A stretch of DNA of 64,000 nt from Entophlyctis helioformis (Eukaryota; Chytridiomycota; Chytridiomycetes; Chytridiales; Chytriomycetaceae): NCBI GenBank assembly GCA_025526915.1, contig JAHLKH010000008.1, forward strand, positions 1 to 64,000, written 5' to 3'. Positions 49,101-61,068 of the stretch are shown here, piece by piece. A program made the position numbers and the translations under genes. Position 1 is the first letter of the stretch. Each line of letters starts with the position of its first letter. The notes beneath the pieces were generated by a model, which worked only from the letters and a program-made list of their open reading frames with translations, ran no database searches and had not been told where the DNA came from.

Positions 49101-50105
49101 GTCGATCCTCCAACAGCATCGCGATCAGCTGTTGGCAAGCGACTTTAACCAGGTATGTGCACCTGTGTTTGCGTGCCATGATTGCAACGTTGACAAGGCT
49201 CGCCTGCCTTTGGATGCGTTGCATACGCAGGCCATGCTGCTCTTTTCAGAGCTTCCGGCCATCAACGTGGAGCAGTGCATCATCTACTCTCTCCAAGCCG
49301 CCAAGATCACGCCGCCATCGCTGCTGAGCCACTTGCGCGCATTTATGCGAGGAGACCATCCCGCGTCGCCGCAAGACCCAAACGCATGGAATGCAGTCAA
49401 ACGGGTAGGCCTGCGTCTGCAGACAGACTGCATATGGAATGTGCACAAACGACAGCTGATCATGCTTGGCACTAGTTTTCTTTCTTGAACAACAAAAAGG
49501 GCATCGTGGGCGGCATCTCAGTTGCAGACTTTGTGGAGATGCGAAGACATGCAATGACCATTGACACGCGCCGCATCGAAGTGTATGTCACAGTCACTTT
49601 TTGTTGATCAGGCAGCTGCAGGGCAGCATGGGCTGACTTATGGGCTTGCGCTGCTCTCACGAATCGCAGGTTCCGGGGTGGGCATGTGGCTGGATCGATG
49701 CTTGCCGTTCCCAGTCAGGTCCAGTCGCTATCGTTTGGCGTAAAGATCCTCCTGTCTCGCGATCGTTATCTTGTTGTCATCTCGTCAGGCGACGAAGAAG
49801 GCAGCCAGGTGAGTCTGGAGATGGTCTCGCTGGTGCCTTTGACATGGCTGGATACACCACTGAGCCAGTGCTGCTTTGTTCTATCTGGTCGAAACGTTGG
49901 CACGGCGTGGTGTGATCAGTTTGCGTCGATGCTCGTCCGAGAGAAGCAGCCGCGAGTCACCCTGCTTGTCGTCACTGAGCCAAACACCTTGGTGCAAGTC
50001 TCTCCAGTCGTCAGTCTGTGCACATGCAGTCCACAGCCGTTTGGCGCATCGTCTGCCAGCGGACAGGGTCTCTTCCGATGCACACAGGCTGGATCTGGCC
50101 AGTAA
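46128..50105 (+). CDS. TBCK: TBCK-like protein (pseudokinase–TBC–rhodanese)
   Basis: TBCK is the kinase-like core of the FERRY/early-endosome machinery and is linked to mTOR and mRNA transport in animals. Many short exons are joined. Kinase-like part: VVGRFQLLRSLSKFPYLCEY, then LHSHGLVHLNLNLSNVLVE, where HRD is replaced by HLN, and KLSNYGMYF in place of DFG, so it is a pseudokinase. TBC domain (about 48090–49160): LDLDIPRCHQ supplies the Arg finger motif IxxDxxR and VYWQGLDSMCAPF the Gln finger, so GAP activity is possible. Rhodanese domain at about 49500–50105 (GISVADFVEMRR, GGHVAGSM). The start at 46128 (MFGVRKGLHRD) follows UTP30-like by 62 bp, and the stop is at 50103–50105. This three-domain order is diagnostic of TBCK. 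Confidence 0.88.
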
Positions 50106-50310
50106 AGCGATGTTCAACCTCACTTGCAGCAGCCAGTCCCATGCACCAACTGGCACTCTCACACACAGATCTGCCACCGAGACGTGCTTGGAGCCACCAT
50201 GATCGGAATGGTCGCACGGTGGCATCGGCTTTTGTGAGGACCGACTCTGCGGCTTTCCCAACATCTGGATCGACTTGACGGCCAGCAGAGCGACAGGACC
50301 GCCACTTGCA

Positions 50311-53300
50311 ATGGCAGACGCTGGCGACCGGCTGTTCGTCACCAACTTCAAGCTCTTTTGGCCCGACCATCTTCCGCCCATCAAGGCGCCGGCCTGGCTT
50401 GTTGGCTGGACATCGTCAACGTCGGCTGCGTGTGTTGCCGGCACGGCGTCGTTGGTATGCAGTCGCCAACACTGGCATTCAGTCGAAAGCGACCACACCT
50501 GACGCTGCATGCTGTCGACAGACTCGCTCGCTTGAGCCAGAGCTGCTCACTGGCGGCGAAGACGGAAGCGGGCCAGCTCTCATTGGCGTCTGCTATCCAG
50601 CCGCCTCGAGACAAGGTTGGACGGCCTATTCTTGACGCCGCGCAGCCAGCGTGTCACTCACGATCCATTCCCTGCTCGCAGTTTGCTCGCTTCGCAGGAC
50701 AAACGAGGCCCGCCTCAAAACCGTCTCCAACATCTGGGTCTCGGTAGTGGTCGACTCGACAGGCTATATTCCAGCAGTTGCGTGAGTGCAATAGCCATCT
50801 GCGCGCCGGGTGCTTGTGTGTCTGGTCGGACGCGAATGGACCGGCTCTTATCCGTATCGCCTGTGTGTGCAAGAGCTTAAACTGCTTCTACGCCTGTCAA
50901 TCACAGCGAGATAGACTTCCGCAACAGCCTGCATTTCGTCCAAGGCCGCTATGTGGTTTACTATTCACGGCCGGCACAGCGCTCGCTGCAGTACTACTCC
51001 ACACACCCGCTAGTCCTGGATCTGTCTCTTGTCGATGGCACGCGTGACCCTGCTCCGCCAAGGTCTGCCAAGGCAGCCGCCATCGACGCGCTCATACGCC
51101 CCAAAATGAGCAGGCACTCCAACCCAATCCACGCAGATGTGGCCAACCCGCCAACCGAAGATATCGAGTGGATCCTGGGCAAAGTAAGACCCCCGCAGCC
51201 AGAATGCCTGTAACTGTGTGGCTCCCGATCGTTCATTTCATGGTCTGTTCTTGCTGCGCAGATGGCTGACGAGACTCGTGTTGGGAATGGCTGGGACTCG
51301 TTCGGACTCGTTCGGACTCGCTGGGGCACCGGACACTGTTATCTATCCATCATGTGAACGACGAAACGGCAGATCAATGACTCTGCAATGGCCAACAGGT
51401 TCTCTGATCAGACTAGTTCAGGACAGCGGCAAAGGTCGCGATCCAAGCCCAAGCCGGGAAGCATAAAAGCTCGGGCCAGGGCCGCATTGTGGATGTTGAC
51501 GCTTAACCTGATTCTTCGACCAGCTGCGTTTGCTGCGTTTGCTCTGCGTGCCGCCGCAGAAACCATTCTCTGGCTTGTCAATGTCGACATTTCGCTCCTC
51601 AGATCATCGCTGTCAAAGCACTCCACGGCCGTCCACCAAGTCGATCTCCGTCTCCAGCAGCTGTGCTTCTGGCCGTGGCAATATGTTTTATGGCACTGCA
51701 GCGACACAAAGTTGTCGGCCAAGGCACAAGCTCAGTACATTGGGTGCGCACAGCACGGAGCTGGTTTGCTGTATTGTTGGAGAATGCCTGCAGGCCAATG
51801 TGCACGCTAACAGGCCCAATGTGCCACAGATTCTTCAACACCGTGTGGCTGATTGCCAATGATATCATTATCGGCTTGGCTGTGGGATCCATGATCATTG
51901 ACTACCGGTTCGCGATTGCAACGTTTATCACAACAGTCTTGCAGGTGTTTAGTCCATGCATGCCATTCGGTGATCTGCATGCATACGCGCCTGTGTGGTC
52001 GCTGAGCAGCGCTATTAGCAAATAGCCCGCTAAATCTAACCACGCGCCGCCTTGTACAGACATACACAATCCAGTTTATTGACAGCATGGTGACATGGCT
52101 GATGGGCTGGCCGGCTGGTCTCAAGCTCAACGGCGAGCTCAATTCATTCTTGGGCGAGCTGTTTGGATGGCTGATTGTGTCCTGGAGCGGTGAGTTTGGT
52201 CGTATGCACTGCCTGCATTTGCATGCATCAGCATGCCACTTTGTTGGTGCGCAGATGGGACCAACGGCTGAACCGCTGCATTATCGGATCTTGGGCAATG
52301 TGCAATCGACAGACATATTCTCTGCCACCGCCGTGTATCTGCCCGACATTCTGTTTGTCATTGGCCAGTCGGGCATGCTCGGTGCGACCATGACGCTGTC
52401 CATGCTGTCGGACCTGCTTATGCTGGCAACGCTCCATTTGCAGTTATTCTACACAATCTCGGCCAAGATCTACTTTTGGCAGGTGACCGTTATCCAGTCC
52501 CTCTTCACCCTGTTTCGCGGCAAGAAACGCAATGCGCTTCGCAACCGCGTAGACTCGGCTGAATACGATCTGGACCAGCTGCTGCTGGGGACGTGTTTCT
52601 TTACGCTGCTCGTCTTTCTTCTCCCGACCGTCGCCGTCTACTACCTGCTCTTCTCGTTTGTACGTCGAGTAGCGTTCATTCTGCCGCACATGCTGCTGTC
52701 ACGCACATCTTTATTCAACTGATGACTGGCACTTGTCTGTTTGGCAAGACAGAGCCGCGTTGCAGTCGTGTTCCTGCACACGTCCTTTGAGATCATCCTC
52801 GCCATTCTGAACCACTTTCCCCTGTTTGCGGTCATGCTGCGATTCAAGGATCCCAGGCGACTGCCCGAGGGCATACAGTTTTCTCCGTGCACCGAGTTGG
52901 CAGCTGTCCGCACTGGCCTGTCTGCATGGCTGTGGGGACGAGCGCAACTTGGTGTTCCTGTCGGGAAAATGGAGGCTCCCACAAACACCTATGTCCAAAT
53001 GACGGTAAGAGGAGGATGACTTTGGTTTTCAGCAACGGCCCCTCCCTCGTTCAAGCCAACGTGGAGCGCGTTGCGCCATGCACGGATCTCTGACTGATGC
53101 AAGCCGTTCTTGCACGTCTGGGGTTGGCAGGGAGTACCAATAGGTTTCTCGGCCATCTTTTATCAGTACAGATTCCTGTACGAGCGACTGGCGCAGTACT
53201 ATCTGTCATCGCAGGCACTTTCATCCTTCTTCACTGGCGAGAACATTGAAAAGATTCCTCACTTGCAGGTAAACGCAGGCGTCTCTCTCCCCCAACGCAT

Positions 53301-53464
53301 CTGGCTTCGTCATACTCACTTGGATCCAACCTTGGCATGCCTTGCACCTCGCCACATCGCATCCGCATCCACAGTACCCAACCATGCCAGCGAGGACCCA
53401 ACAGAAGCCAAACATGCAGGCGCTCTGGACTGGAATGCAGCAGGCCCTTCAATACATAACGTGA
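50311..53464 (+). CDS. GPI1: GPI-GlcNAc transferase subunit Gpi1/PIG-Q
   Basis: Membrane subunit of the ER complex that makes GlcNAc-PI, the first step of GPI-anchor synthesis. The start MADAGDRLFVTNFKLFWPD fits the Gpi1 N-terminus. The central and C-terminal multi-pass region is unmistakable: FFNTVWLIANDIIIGLAVGS, LMGWPAGLKLNGELNSFLGE, LFGWLIVSW, MTLSMLSDLLMLATLHLQLF, and the family hallmark SLFTLFRGKKRNALRNRVDS followed by YDLDQLLLGTCFFTLLVFLL. About nine exons. The last exon, reached at TACCCAACCATG, ends LQYIT at TGA 53462–53464. The N-terminal part (50311–51180) is split by introns that I placed only roughly. The gene converges on ZNG1, with 16 bp between stops. Confidence 0.9.
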
Positions 53465-53480
53465 CTTCAATCATGTATAG

Positions 53481-55314
53481 CTACAAGCAGCACGTCTGAA
53501 ATGAAGAGAGCAGAGTTGCCTTGTCAAGCCCCTTTCCTGTTTGCCACCAAGGCCGCAGAGCCCGTTCAGTGGGTCGTTAATCGCCAAACGACCATCCAGC
53601 AGACATTCAGCACCAACCCACCGATGAAGACGAGCTTGTTGATCCGGCTCTCGTCCAGCCATGGGCCACCCTCATGCATGTCATAGAGCTCGTGAACGCC
53701 TTGCACGATGCACTTGCGGCCGTTCCCTTCCATGTGCACCAGCGCTTTGAAGCGCAGCAGCTTAATGGTTGAAGTTGAATCGGCAGACGCGCTCGGTACA
53801 ATGCCTTCCCAGAGGATGGATTGGAGCCACTTGTCAAGCTTGGCCTGTGTCAAGGCGCCTGCACACGTGAAAATAACGGTCGATACCGTCTGCATACAGA
53901 TCCGTGAGGATGCAGTCTTGGTAAAAGTGTGCCACAATGACTGACGGACAGACAGGCCAAGCAAGAATTCACCTTGTTGATCGTGTGTGCAACAGATACA
54001 TCGTTGCGCTGCGCAAACGGATCCGAGTCTGTACCGTTGAAGATGTGCAGGTCGAGTACATAGTCGACTGGCACCCTTTCAAACACGGGAGTGCCAACCC
54101 TGTCAGCGACAACACAAACCGCTGAGCGCGTATCTGAAGCACACATGAGCACTCACTTGGCTTGGCTTGTTTCCAGGATCGGGGAAACGGAATTGATGCG
54201 GCGGATCGACGCTTGAAGCTCCTTGAGTGCGGCGTCGCTGACAAGATCTGCCTTGTTCACAATCAGCCTGTCTGCAAGTGCAATCTGTCTGTGGAGCGGC
54301 AGTTGATTGTCGTGGCGTCAGCAACGCAGCAGCCTATTGATCGGCGCTCAAAGCACTGGTCTCACTTGATCGCCTCGTTAATTTCGTCTCCTTGGCGGCC
54401 AGACTGCTGGCCAAGATACTGCTGGATATGCTTGGCATCGACAACCGTGACAATGCCGTCCAAATACAGCAGGCTGTTGAGGGCATCGTCCAGCCAGAAG
54501 AGAGACGCGATGGGACCTGGCGCAGGTGTGGCACGACAGATGCCCGTGTCAGTGGCGGCCACGGTCATGCCGGGTTGGTAGGCTGGCAGGCCAAGAGCAC
54601 CAGCCAAGACAGGCATCGCTGCACATGCCTGGATCGGCGAGCCCTGTCGTCTCGAGGAGGACATAGTCAAATCTGCCTTTCTTCTGGACAAGCATCTCGA
54701 TGGCCTTGACGCCTGGATCTCTGGATGCACGGCCAATGCCGTCCAAAAGCTGATCAGCCAACGCAGCAGCAAGTGGCCAGGCATCCAACCCGCTTACTTG
54801 ACCGAGCAGCACAGGCACCCGTTGTCCAGCTCGAGCCACTCCTCCATGACCTTGCCGTCCGAGCCAACACTGAGGCTCTTGTCGATGCCAGCGCTCTCGC
54901 CAAACTCATTGAGGATGACCGCAATCCGTTTGCCGTGCGTTGGATCCTTGAGCAGGTTCATGACCAGCGTTGTCTTGCCGCTGCCTGCATGTTCAGCCGG
55001 GGAGTGCATCAGCCCAACTTGTGAACGCTGGCCGTTGCCCATGCAGCAGCGGCGGCAATGGCTGCATGCTCCCAAGAAGCACTCACCAAGGAATCCAGTC
55101 AAGATGGTCACAGGCACCTTTCTGTCTGGCCGCTCAGACGAGCTGTTCGGCCCATTGTGTTCAGTACAGAGTGCCCAGATGGCCATGCAAGCAGACGGGC
55201 CTCTTCTGTCTCTCTGCAAGCCTACCTGTCTGTAGCATCACCGGCGTCGTCTGCGTCTGCGTCCACACGCTCATCTGGCACAAGGGTTGGAATGCCGTCG
55301 TCGTCGTGATCCAT
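53481..55314 (-). CDS. ZNG1: Zinc-regulated GTPase metalloprotein activator (ZNG1/CBWD, COG0523)
   Basis: CobW-family GTPase that delivers zinc, best known for loading methionine aminopeptidase. The N-terminus [20 protein letters not shown] matches the acidic 'PxLVP' motif by which ZNG1 binds its client. Walker A is split by an intron: [22 protein letters not shown]. Then come [35 protein letters not shown] with the metal-binding Cx[34 protein letters not shown] and the G4-like [14 protein letters not shown]. The CobW C-terminal domain ends [21 protein letters not shown] sequence at a stop at 53481–53483, with the last intron joining FIG to KGLD. About eight exons. Confidence 0.9.
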
Positions 55315-55436
55315 GATGAATTGAGGGCAACCCCGTGGTCAAGTTTCCCAACACGCCACAAGGCCAAGGTACTTACAAATGTGCGTCGTCCACTGCTCGT
55401 CCATGCAGACTGCTGAGCAACACCGCAGGCCAGACA

Positions 55437-57742
55437 ATGGGGGCCAACTCGAGCAAGCCAGACCAGGTCGAGCTAGACTTGTCAGACCATCAAATCAAGG
55501 AGCTGCCCAAGAAGCTGTTCAGCCAAACACAGCTCCAGAAGCTCAAGCTCGGCCGCAACCAGCTGCTAGATCTGCCAGACGACATTGGTAGGTGGCATCT
55601 TGCAGTTTCCCAGCCGACGCTGTGAGGCCAACCTTTCAGTGCCACTCACCGCCCGTGCTTTGCTGCGTACTGCTTGGCGCAAATGGCGATGCATACACCA
55701 GGCAAGCTGGACCGTCTGCAAGTCCTTGACATCTCCGAAAACAACATCAACTGCTTTCCACACAACCTGCCCGTCTCGATTGTGACTCTCAATGCCGGTG
55801 CGCGTCTTGGATTCTGGTCATCACTCCACAGCGAGCCTTTGCTCGCGTGGGCGATGTGCTGACGCTTGTTGCAGCCAAAAACAGGCTATTCTTTGCTCCT
55901 ATTACGCCCAAGATCGGGCTGCTCACAAACCTCCAGCGTCTGGATCTGAGCGACAACCAGCTCGAGTAAGACACTTCAAATGACGGATCACTTCCTGGCA
56001 GTGACATTGACGCGATCTGGTTCGCAGAGAGATTCCAATGCAGATGGACGGCTTGGTGTCGCTCAAAGTGCTCGAGCTACATCACAACATTCTATCTGTG
56101 GGTTGTCATCCATGTGTGGGCGTATGGTTGTGGCCAGCGCATCGAGAGCTTAGTCGCGTCCTCTGCTTCAGGACATTCCGGCGTGTGTCTACAAGCTTGA
56201 CAGTCTCGAGAAACTCAATCTTGCATCCAACAAGATCAAGAGGCTTGATGGCAGCATTGAAAGCTTGCATCGCCTCAAGGTCGGTTGGTGTGATGCACAT
56301 TGGCGCGCGGGGGATACCTAGTACAGGCCGACTCATTAACAACCACATCCATAGAGCCTAGATTTGACGGGCAATCTGCTGACCCAAGTGCACCCCGCCA
56401 TCGGGCGTCTATCCAATCTCATTCAGCTGTACTTGGGAGCCAACCAAATCGAGGCTTTGCCAGATACAAGTGGGTAGATTGCAGATGTATGGGTGCAGTG
56501 CTTGCGAGAAACGCACCTGCGGGCCATCACGGACGCTGACTGCTTGACAGTCTGTCACATCACAAACCTGGAGGAGCTTGACTTGCATGAAAACCGTGGC
56601 CTTGCTGATTTACCATCCGGCGTCGCCAATATATTGAGGCTAAAGAAGCTCAACTTGGGCAGCACGCGGATCAACTCATACCCTTGGTGCATCGGCAACT
56701 GGATCAACATGACCGAGTTGGTTATCAAGCATAATCCACTGATATCAGAGATTCCATGTAAGCAGGGGATGTCTGTCAATGACTCGACCGACACTCATGA
56801 GACACATATGCTTGGCATTTTATCCAGCTGGCATTGGCGCACTTGTAAATCTCAAGGTCCTCGAGACCCAAGACTGCACCATTCGCATTCTGGCAGACGA
56901 GATTGGCCAACTCAAGAGCCTGGTCCGAGTCGATCTCCGCAAGAACCAGCTCACATCATTTTCCATTCCATATACGATCGTGGAGTGGAAGGCATTGACG
57001 CAGTTGTATTTGAGGTACGCAGCGACCCTGTCTATTGCTTTTCAGCTGCCACATTGCCCAAAGACCAAGGCTCGCCTGCTGACGTTTTGCACTGTGTCGA
57101 CTCTCGCCTCACATTAGCAACAATGCGTTTGACACGATGCCTGATGAGATCTGCAACTTGGCAACTCTTACCGAGCTTGACCTAAGCTACAACATGATTG
57201 TTGCACTTCCAAAGCAGATTGGCCGTCTGGCACAGCTGATCAAGTTGTTTGTGAACAACAACAAGCTTGAATCCCTGCCGCCAGAGATTGGGTAAATACG
57301 GCCGCAATGATGCATGACGTGCTCATGCATGCATACAGGTACAGACGCCGATCGTCGTGCTGACGGCGCTGCAAACCAACCGGCCAGGCAACTCAAGTCG
57401 CTTACCATTCTCGAGCTGCGCAACAATGTCCTTCCACGCTTGCCGTCAGAGATTGGCGAGCTGACCGCGTTGACACGTCTTGATATGAGCAGCAACCAGC
57501 TCATTGACCTCCCAAACACGCTGCATCGGCTCGAGAAAACAGCGGTGAGCGACTGATGTCTGACTGGCATGGTGGACAACCAGAACGGGTCTAACGAGCA
57601 TATGGCGACCATGGCCGGCGGTGTGCACTAGCTTGTACTCAAGGGCAACAACTTTGAAACGGCGATGCAAGAGCATATACTCAAAGGACAGGCGCATCTG
57701 ACCAAGGTACTGCGCAAGCGAGGGCAAGAGCTGGAAAAATAG
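55437..57742 (+). CDS. Leucine-rich-repeat protein with N-myristoylation motif
   Basis: The ATG at 55437 gives MGANSSKPDQVELDLSDHQI. Gly2 with Ser6 and Lys7 fits an N-myristoylation signal, so membrane attachment is likely. A dozen or so short exons, mostly cut within repeats, encode at least 14 leucine-rich repeats of about 23 residues. Examples are LQKLKLGRNQLLDLPDDIG, LQRLDLSDNQLE, LTELDLSYNMIVALPKQIG and LTRLDMSSNQLIDLPNTLH. The C-terminus is a short charged helix (LTKVLRKRGQELEK) closing at TAG 57740–57742. It has the plant-Ras-group/LRRC40 style of repeat. No kinase, cyclase or other catalytic domain is seen, so it is probably a signalling scaffold. It is divergent from ZNG1 (122 bp). 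Confidence 0.8.
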
Positions 57743-57857
57743 AAGCAGAAAGGCAACAAGTGATGAAACGAGAGATCTTGCACATTCATCTGCGGGTGGC
57801 GACAACGCAATGAACAGCCCAACAAAAAGACAACAAGCGACGAAAAGCGTAAGACGT

Positions 57858-59661
57858 CTACTCCTCGGCGACAGACTCCTCGGCGTACCTGTCGATGCAT
57901 TCCACCGTCAGACAGATTGCTCGACAATAGGCAACGAGCAATAATCAAACACGTGCAACAATTAATAGATACTTACTTGAACTTGAAGTAGTCTGGGTCG
58001 AAAAAGTGCACGCGGACATAACCATCTTCACCACCGCTTGCAAAGCTGCAAGATAAGCGGCAATGGCAGCAAAACACGTCTCGGTCAGCAGCGGTATCCA
58101 ACAGTGTATCAGCAGGATGTGCAAACCGCACAAACCTCTTGCCGTCTGGATGGAAAGCGAGGGTATTGATGGGACCAAAATGGCCCTTGACACGGGCAAT
58201 CTCCTCCTCGAAAACAAGGTGATAGAACCGGACTTCGAATTTGCCCTGCTTTGCTGATGTCATTGTGACGTTCATGGCATCCTGACCGCCGCCAAGCATA
58301 ATCTGGATTGTATGCCGTTTGAATCAGCATCGGCAATGAAAGGCGATCCACAGTACAGTGGCAGGAGCAGATGCAGTGCAATGGCAACGCAACGCAACGC
58401 AACGCACGTGAGGGCGGATGGGAGAAATGGCAGCAGCGTTGACAGGACGAGTGGTTTCGTATCTCTTGAGAACCTCGAGCGTGTTGGCGTCAATGACAAG
58501 AGCACTGTGGTCCTTGGAAGCCGTGATGAAGCATCCCTTGTCGCGGTTGAACTGCATGTCCTGGATGAGACCCGAGTGGGGCTTGGCGGAATTGATAATG
58601 TCGCCAGTCTGTCGATACGGGAAACGCAGGCCATCACCGAGTCAGCCAATGTGCAAGATGGTCCAGATCAGCTGCAGACAGCACTGGATGTACCGTGGGG
58701 TCCCAAATGGTGATGCTGCCGTCAACGTGGCCAGTAATGATGGTCTTGTTCAGGTGGCCCCAAAGAGCAAAGGTGGCGCGGGGGCCGCTGATGGGGATGG
58801 TGTTGATGTAGTCGCTCGTCTCTGACGGAGCGCCATGCAGAATGGTGGCAGGTGAGACTCGCATGACAGTAGGCTTGCCGCAGGATGCTCAGGCGGACAA
58901 CGTACGGTTGGCAATGTTCTCCTTGATCTCGAAGATGTGGATGGTGCAAGCCTGGCCCATGGTGGCATCTGTTACAAACAGGCCCATGCGATCGCCCTCG
59001 GCAAAGGCAACGGCTCGGACGGCGTTCTGGCTGACGGTCTTCCAGCGGAAGAGGCGCTTTCCGTTGGAAACGTTCCAGAGGATGCACGATCCGTCTGCAG
59101 ATCCAGTCAGCAGGCGGTTGCTGTCGTCTGTTGGTAGGCGGCCAGAGCAACACTTAGTCAGCAAAGACCAGTGCAAGGTGCGGAGGCGGCTCTGGCTCAT
59201 CCCAGTCATCCAGGCCGGCCGATTTGGGCATGCTGGCGAGATAGCCCGCAGCAGCAGGCAGCAACAACGTACAGCTGACGTCCAGGTCCCAGACAGCACC
59301 ATCGTGGCCCTCAAAGGTGCCGAGACGCTCGCCGTTGTGCGAGTACCACACGCACGGCAGCTTGTCCTTGGACACCGAGAACAGCAGGTCGCCGTCTCTG
59401 TTGTACTTGATCTTGGTCAGCGAGCGGGTGTGGCCTTGGAGCAGAATCGGTCTCTGTCAGAGGGGGTGCAGGGCGGCGTGAGTGACTGCCTTCCATCGAG
59501 CCAGCGAACCAGCGAGCCAGCGAACCAGCGGCTGCACGCATGTGGCGCCAGCAGGCCATTGCTTGTGGGTGCGTTCGGCCCATGTCTGTCGCTCCTGTGA
59601 CGCTGGCCTGCTGCTCCAGTGGCCGGCCGGCAGGGCTGTCTGGCCTGGCTACACAAACCAT
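57858..59661 (-). CDS. TIF34: Eukaryotic translation initiation factor 3 subunit I (eIF3i/TIF34)
   Basis: WD40 propeller subunit of eIF3, which joins the 43S complex. The family start M-(K/R)[11 protein letters not shown] is obtained only if the ATG at 59661–59659 is spliced directly to AGACCG at 59453; exon 1 would then code a single Met. WD repeats follow: [88 protein letters not shown] and [18 protein letters not shown], with [20 protein letters not shown] near the end. A last small exon adds [10 protein letters not shown] (stop 57858–57860). About eight exons, and the length is that of eIF3i. Confidence 0.93.
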
Positions 59662-59709
59662 TTTTTTTGTCCGTGAACCGAGAAACCCGAACCAATTTTC
59701 AATCAACTC
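59662..59709. promoter_or_regulatory. 48-bp divergent gap, eIF3i / SAM carrier
   Basis: Only 48 bp separate the two start codons. A T8 tract abuts the eIF3i ATG. The promoters and 5' leaders must overlap, or extend into the first introns. Confidence 0.6.
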
Positions 59710-61039
59710 ATGGCTGCTTCAACGGCACAGCCCAAGCCCTCAACGATCCATGCACTGATGGTCTGTTGCCGCTGGCTGTCTGCCAACAATGCCGTCTGGC
59801 TGACGCTCGATCTCCTGGATGCGTCCATGTGGACGGCGGCGTCCATGTCCACAGGCTGGTGCAACAGCAGGCTTTGCTGTGGACACAATCCTGTTTCCGC
59901 TCGACACCATCAAGACCAGACTGGTTCGTGGTTGCGCCGTCACAGATGCGATCTGGGCATGCCGCCTCATGCTGACTGGATGTGCATGCATGGCTGCTGC
60001 GAACTCGCTGTCGCCAGCAATCCAAGGCGGGATTCCGTGCGTCGGGCGGCTTCAAGAACATCTACGCCGGTCTCTCGTCCGCAGCACTTGGCTCGGCACC
60101 TTCAGGTTTGTCCACCACATCTGGCGGCGATCTTGGAGGGATCAGTTGGTGCTCACCAACAACTCCGTCACAGCCGCTGCGTTTTTTGTGACCTACGAGC
60201 TCTGCAAGTCCACACTGGCGCCGCTTGTCTCGCCGTCAACGACATCCGCCGATGCCTCTTCGCGGCTCCCGCTTGTGCACATGGCATCCGCATCCATGGC
60301 AGAGATTGTATGTTCTCCGCCTGACGACCACACACGGACCACGCTGACAGCCGAGCTATTTTGCTTATCTTGGGCAGATGGCGTGCACCGTCCGTGTTCC
60401 GACCGAGGTTGTCAAGCAGCGCATGCAGGCTGGGATCTACAAGTCAGTGCCACAGGCATTTTCGGATATCCTGAAGCGCGAAGGGCCATCTGGCTTCTTT
60501 CGAGGCTATACAATGACGGTGTTCCGCGAGGTTCGTGATTGACCTGGGCCTTGCATCGTTGACTGCTGCTAACCCTGCAGGCATGTTGCCGTTCCCTATC
60601 GGACAGATCCCATTCTCTTGTGTACAGTTCCCTCTGTATGAAGGGATGAAGACGCGCATGGCGCGATGGCTTGAACGTCCGTTGTGGTCAGGCGAGGCTT
60701 CCTTGTGTGGATGCATTGCAGGAGGCATTGCCGCTGCAGTCACCACGCCCCTGGATGTTGTCAAGACTCGTATCATGCTTTCGCAAAAGGTTCGTTTGCG
60801 TGAAATCCTCAAAGGCCGCTCTCGTCTAACTGCAATCACTACATGGCAAAACGTGTCCAACACAGTCTGGAAAGGCGGCAACAATCTGGGGCACTTTTAC
60901 GACCATCATTGCGGAAGAAGGTCCCCGCAAGCTGCTTGCCGGCATCGGCCCGCGTGTGACATGGATTTCCATTGGAGGAAGCATCTTTCTGGGTGTCTAT
61001 GAGGCCGTCAAGAGTGCTTTGGGATCAACAGGCCTATAA
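59710..61039 (+). CDS. PET8: Mitochondrial S-adenosylmethionine carrier (SLC25A26/Pet8)
   Basis: Inner-membrane antiporter that imports SAM and exports S-adenosylhomocysteine. Seven exons fit: 59710–59760, 59855–59923, 60018–60105, 60174–60307, 60378–60530, 60607–60789 and 60875–61039. They give about 280 residues, the right length. Three mitochondrial-carrier signatures are present: [23 protein letters not shown] and [11 protein letters not shown]. The first repeat contains [20 protein letters not shown]. The second has [20 protein letters not shown] and [11 protein letters not shown], and the third [19 protein letters not shown], all in keeping with the SAM-carrier subfamily. NTMT1, a SAM consumer, is in the same window but unlinked. 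Confidence 0.93.
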
Positions 61040-61068
61040 AGTCGAGACGTGCACTTTATCACTGTTCC

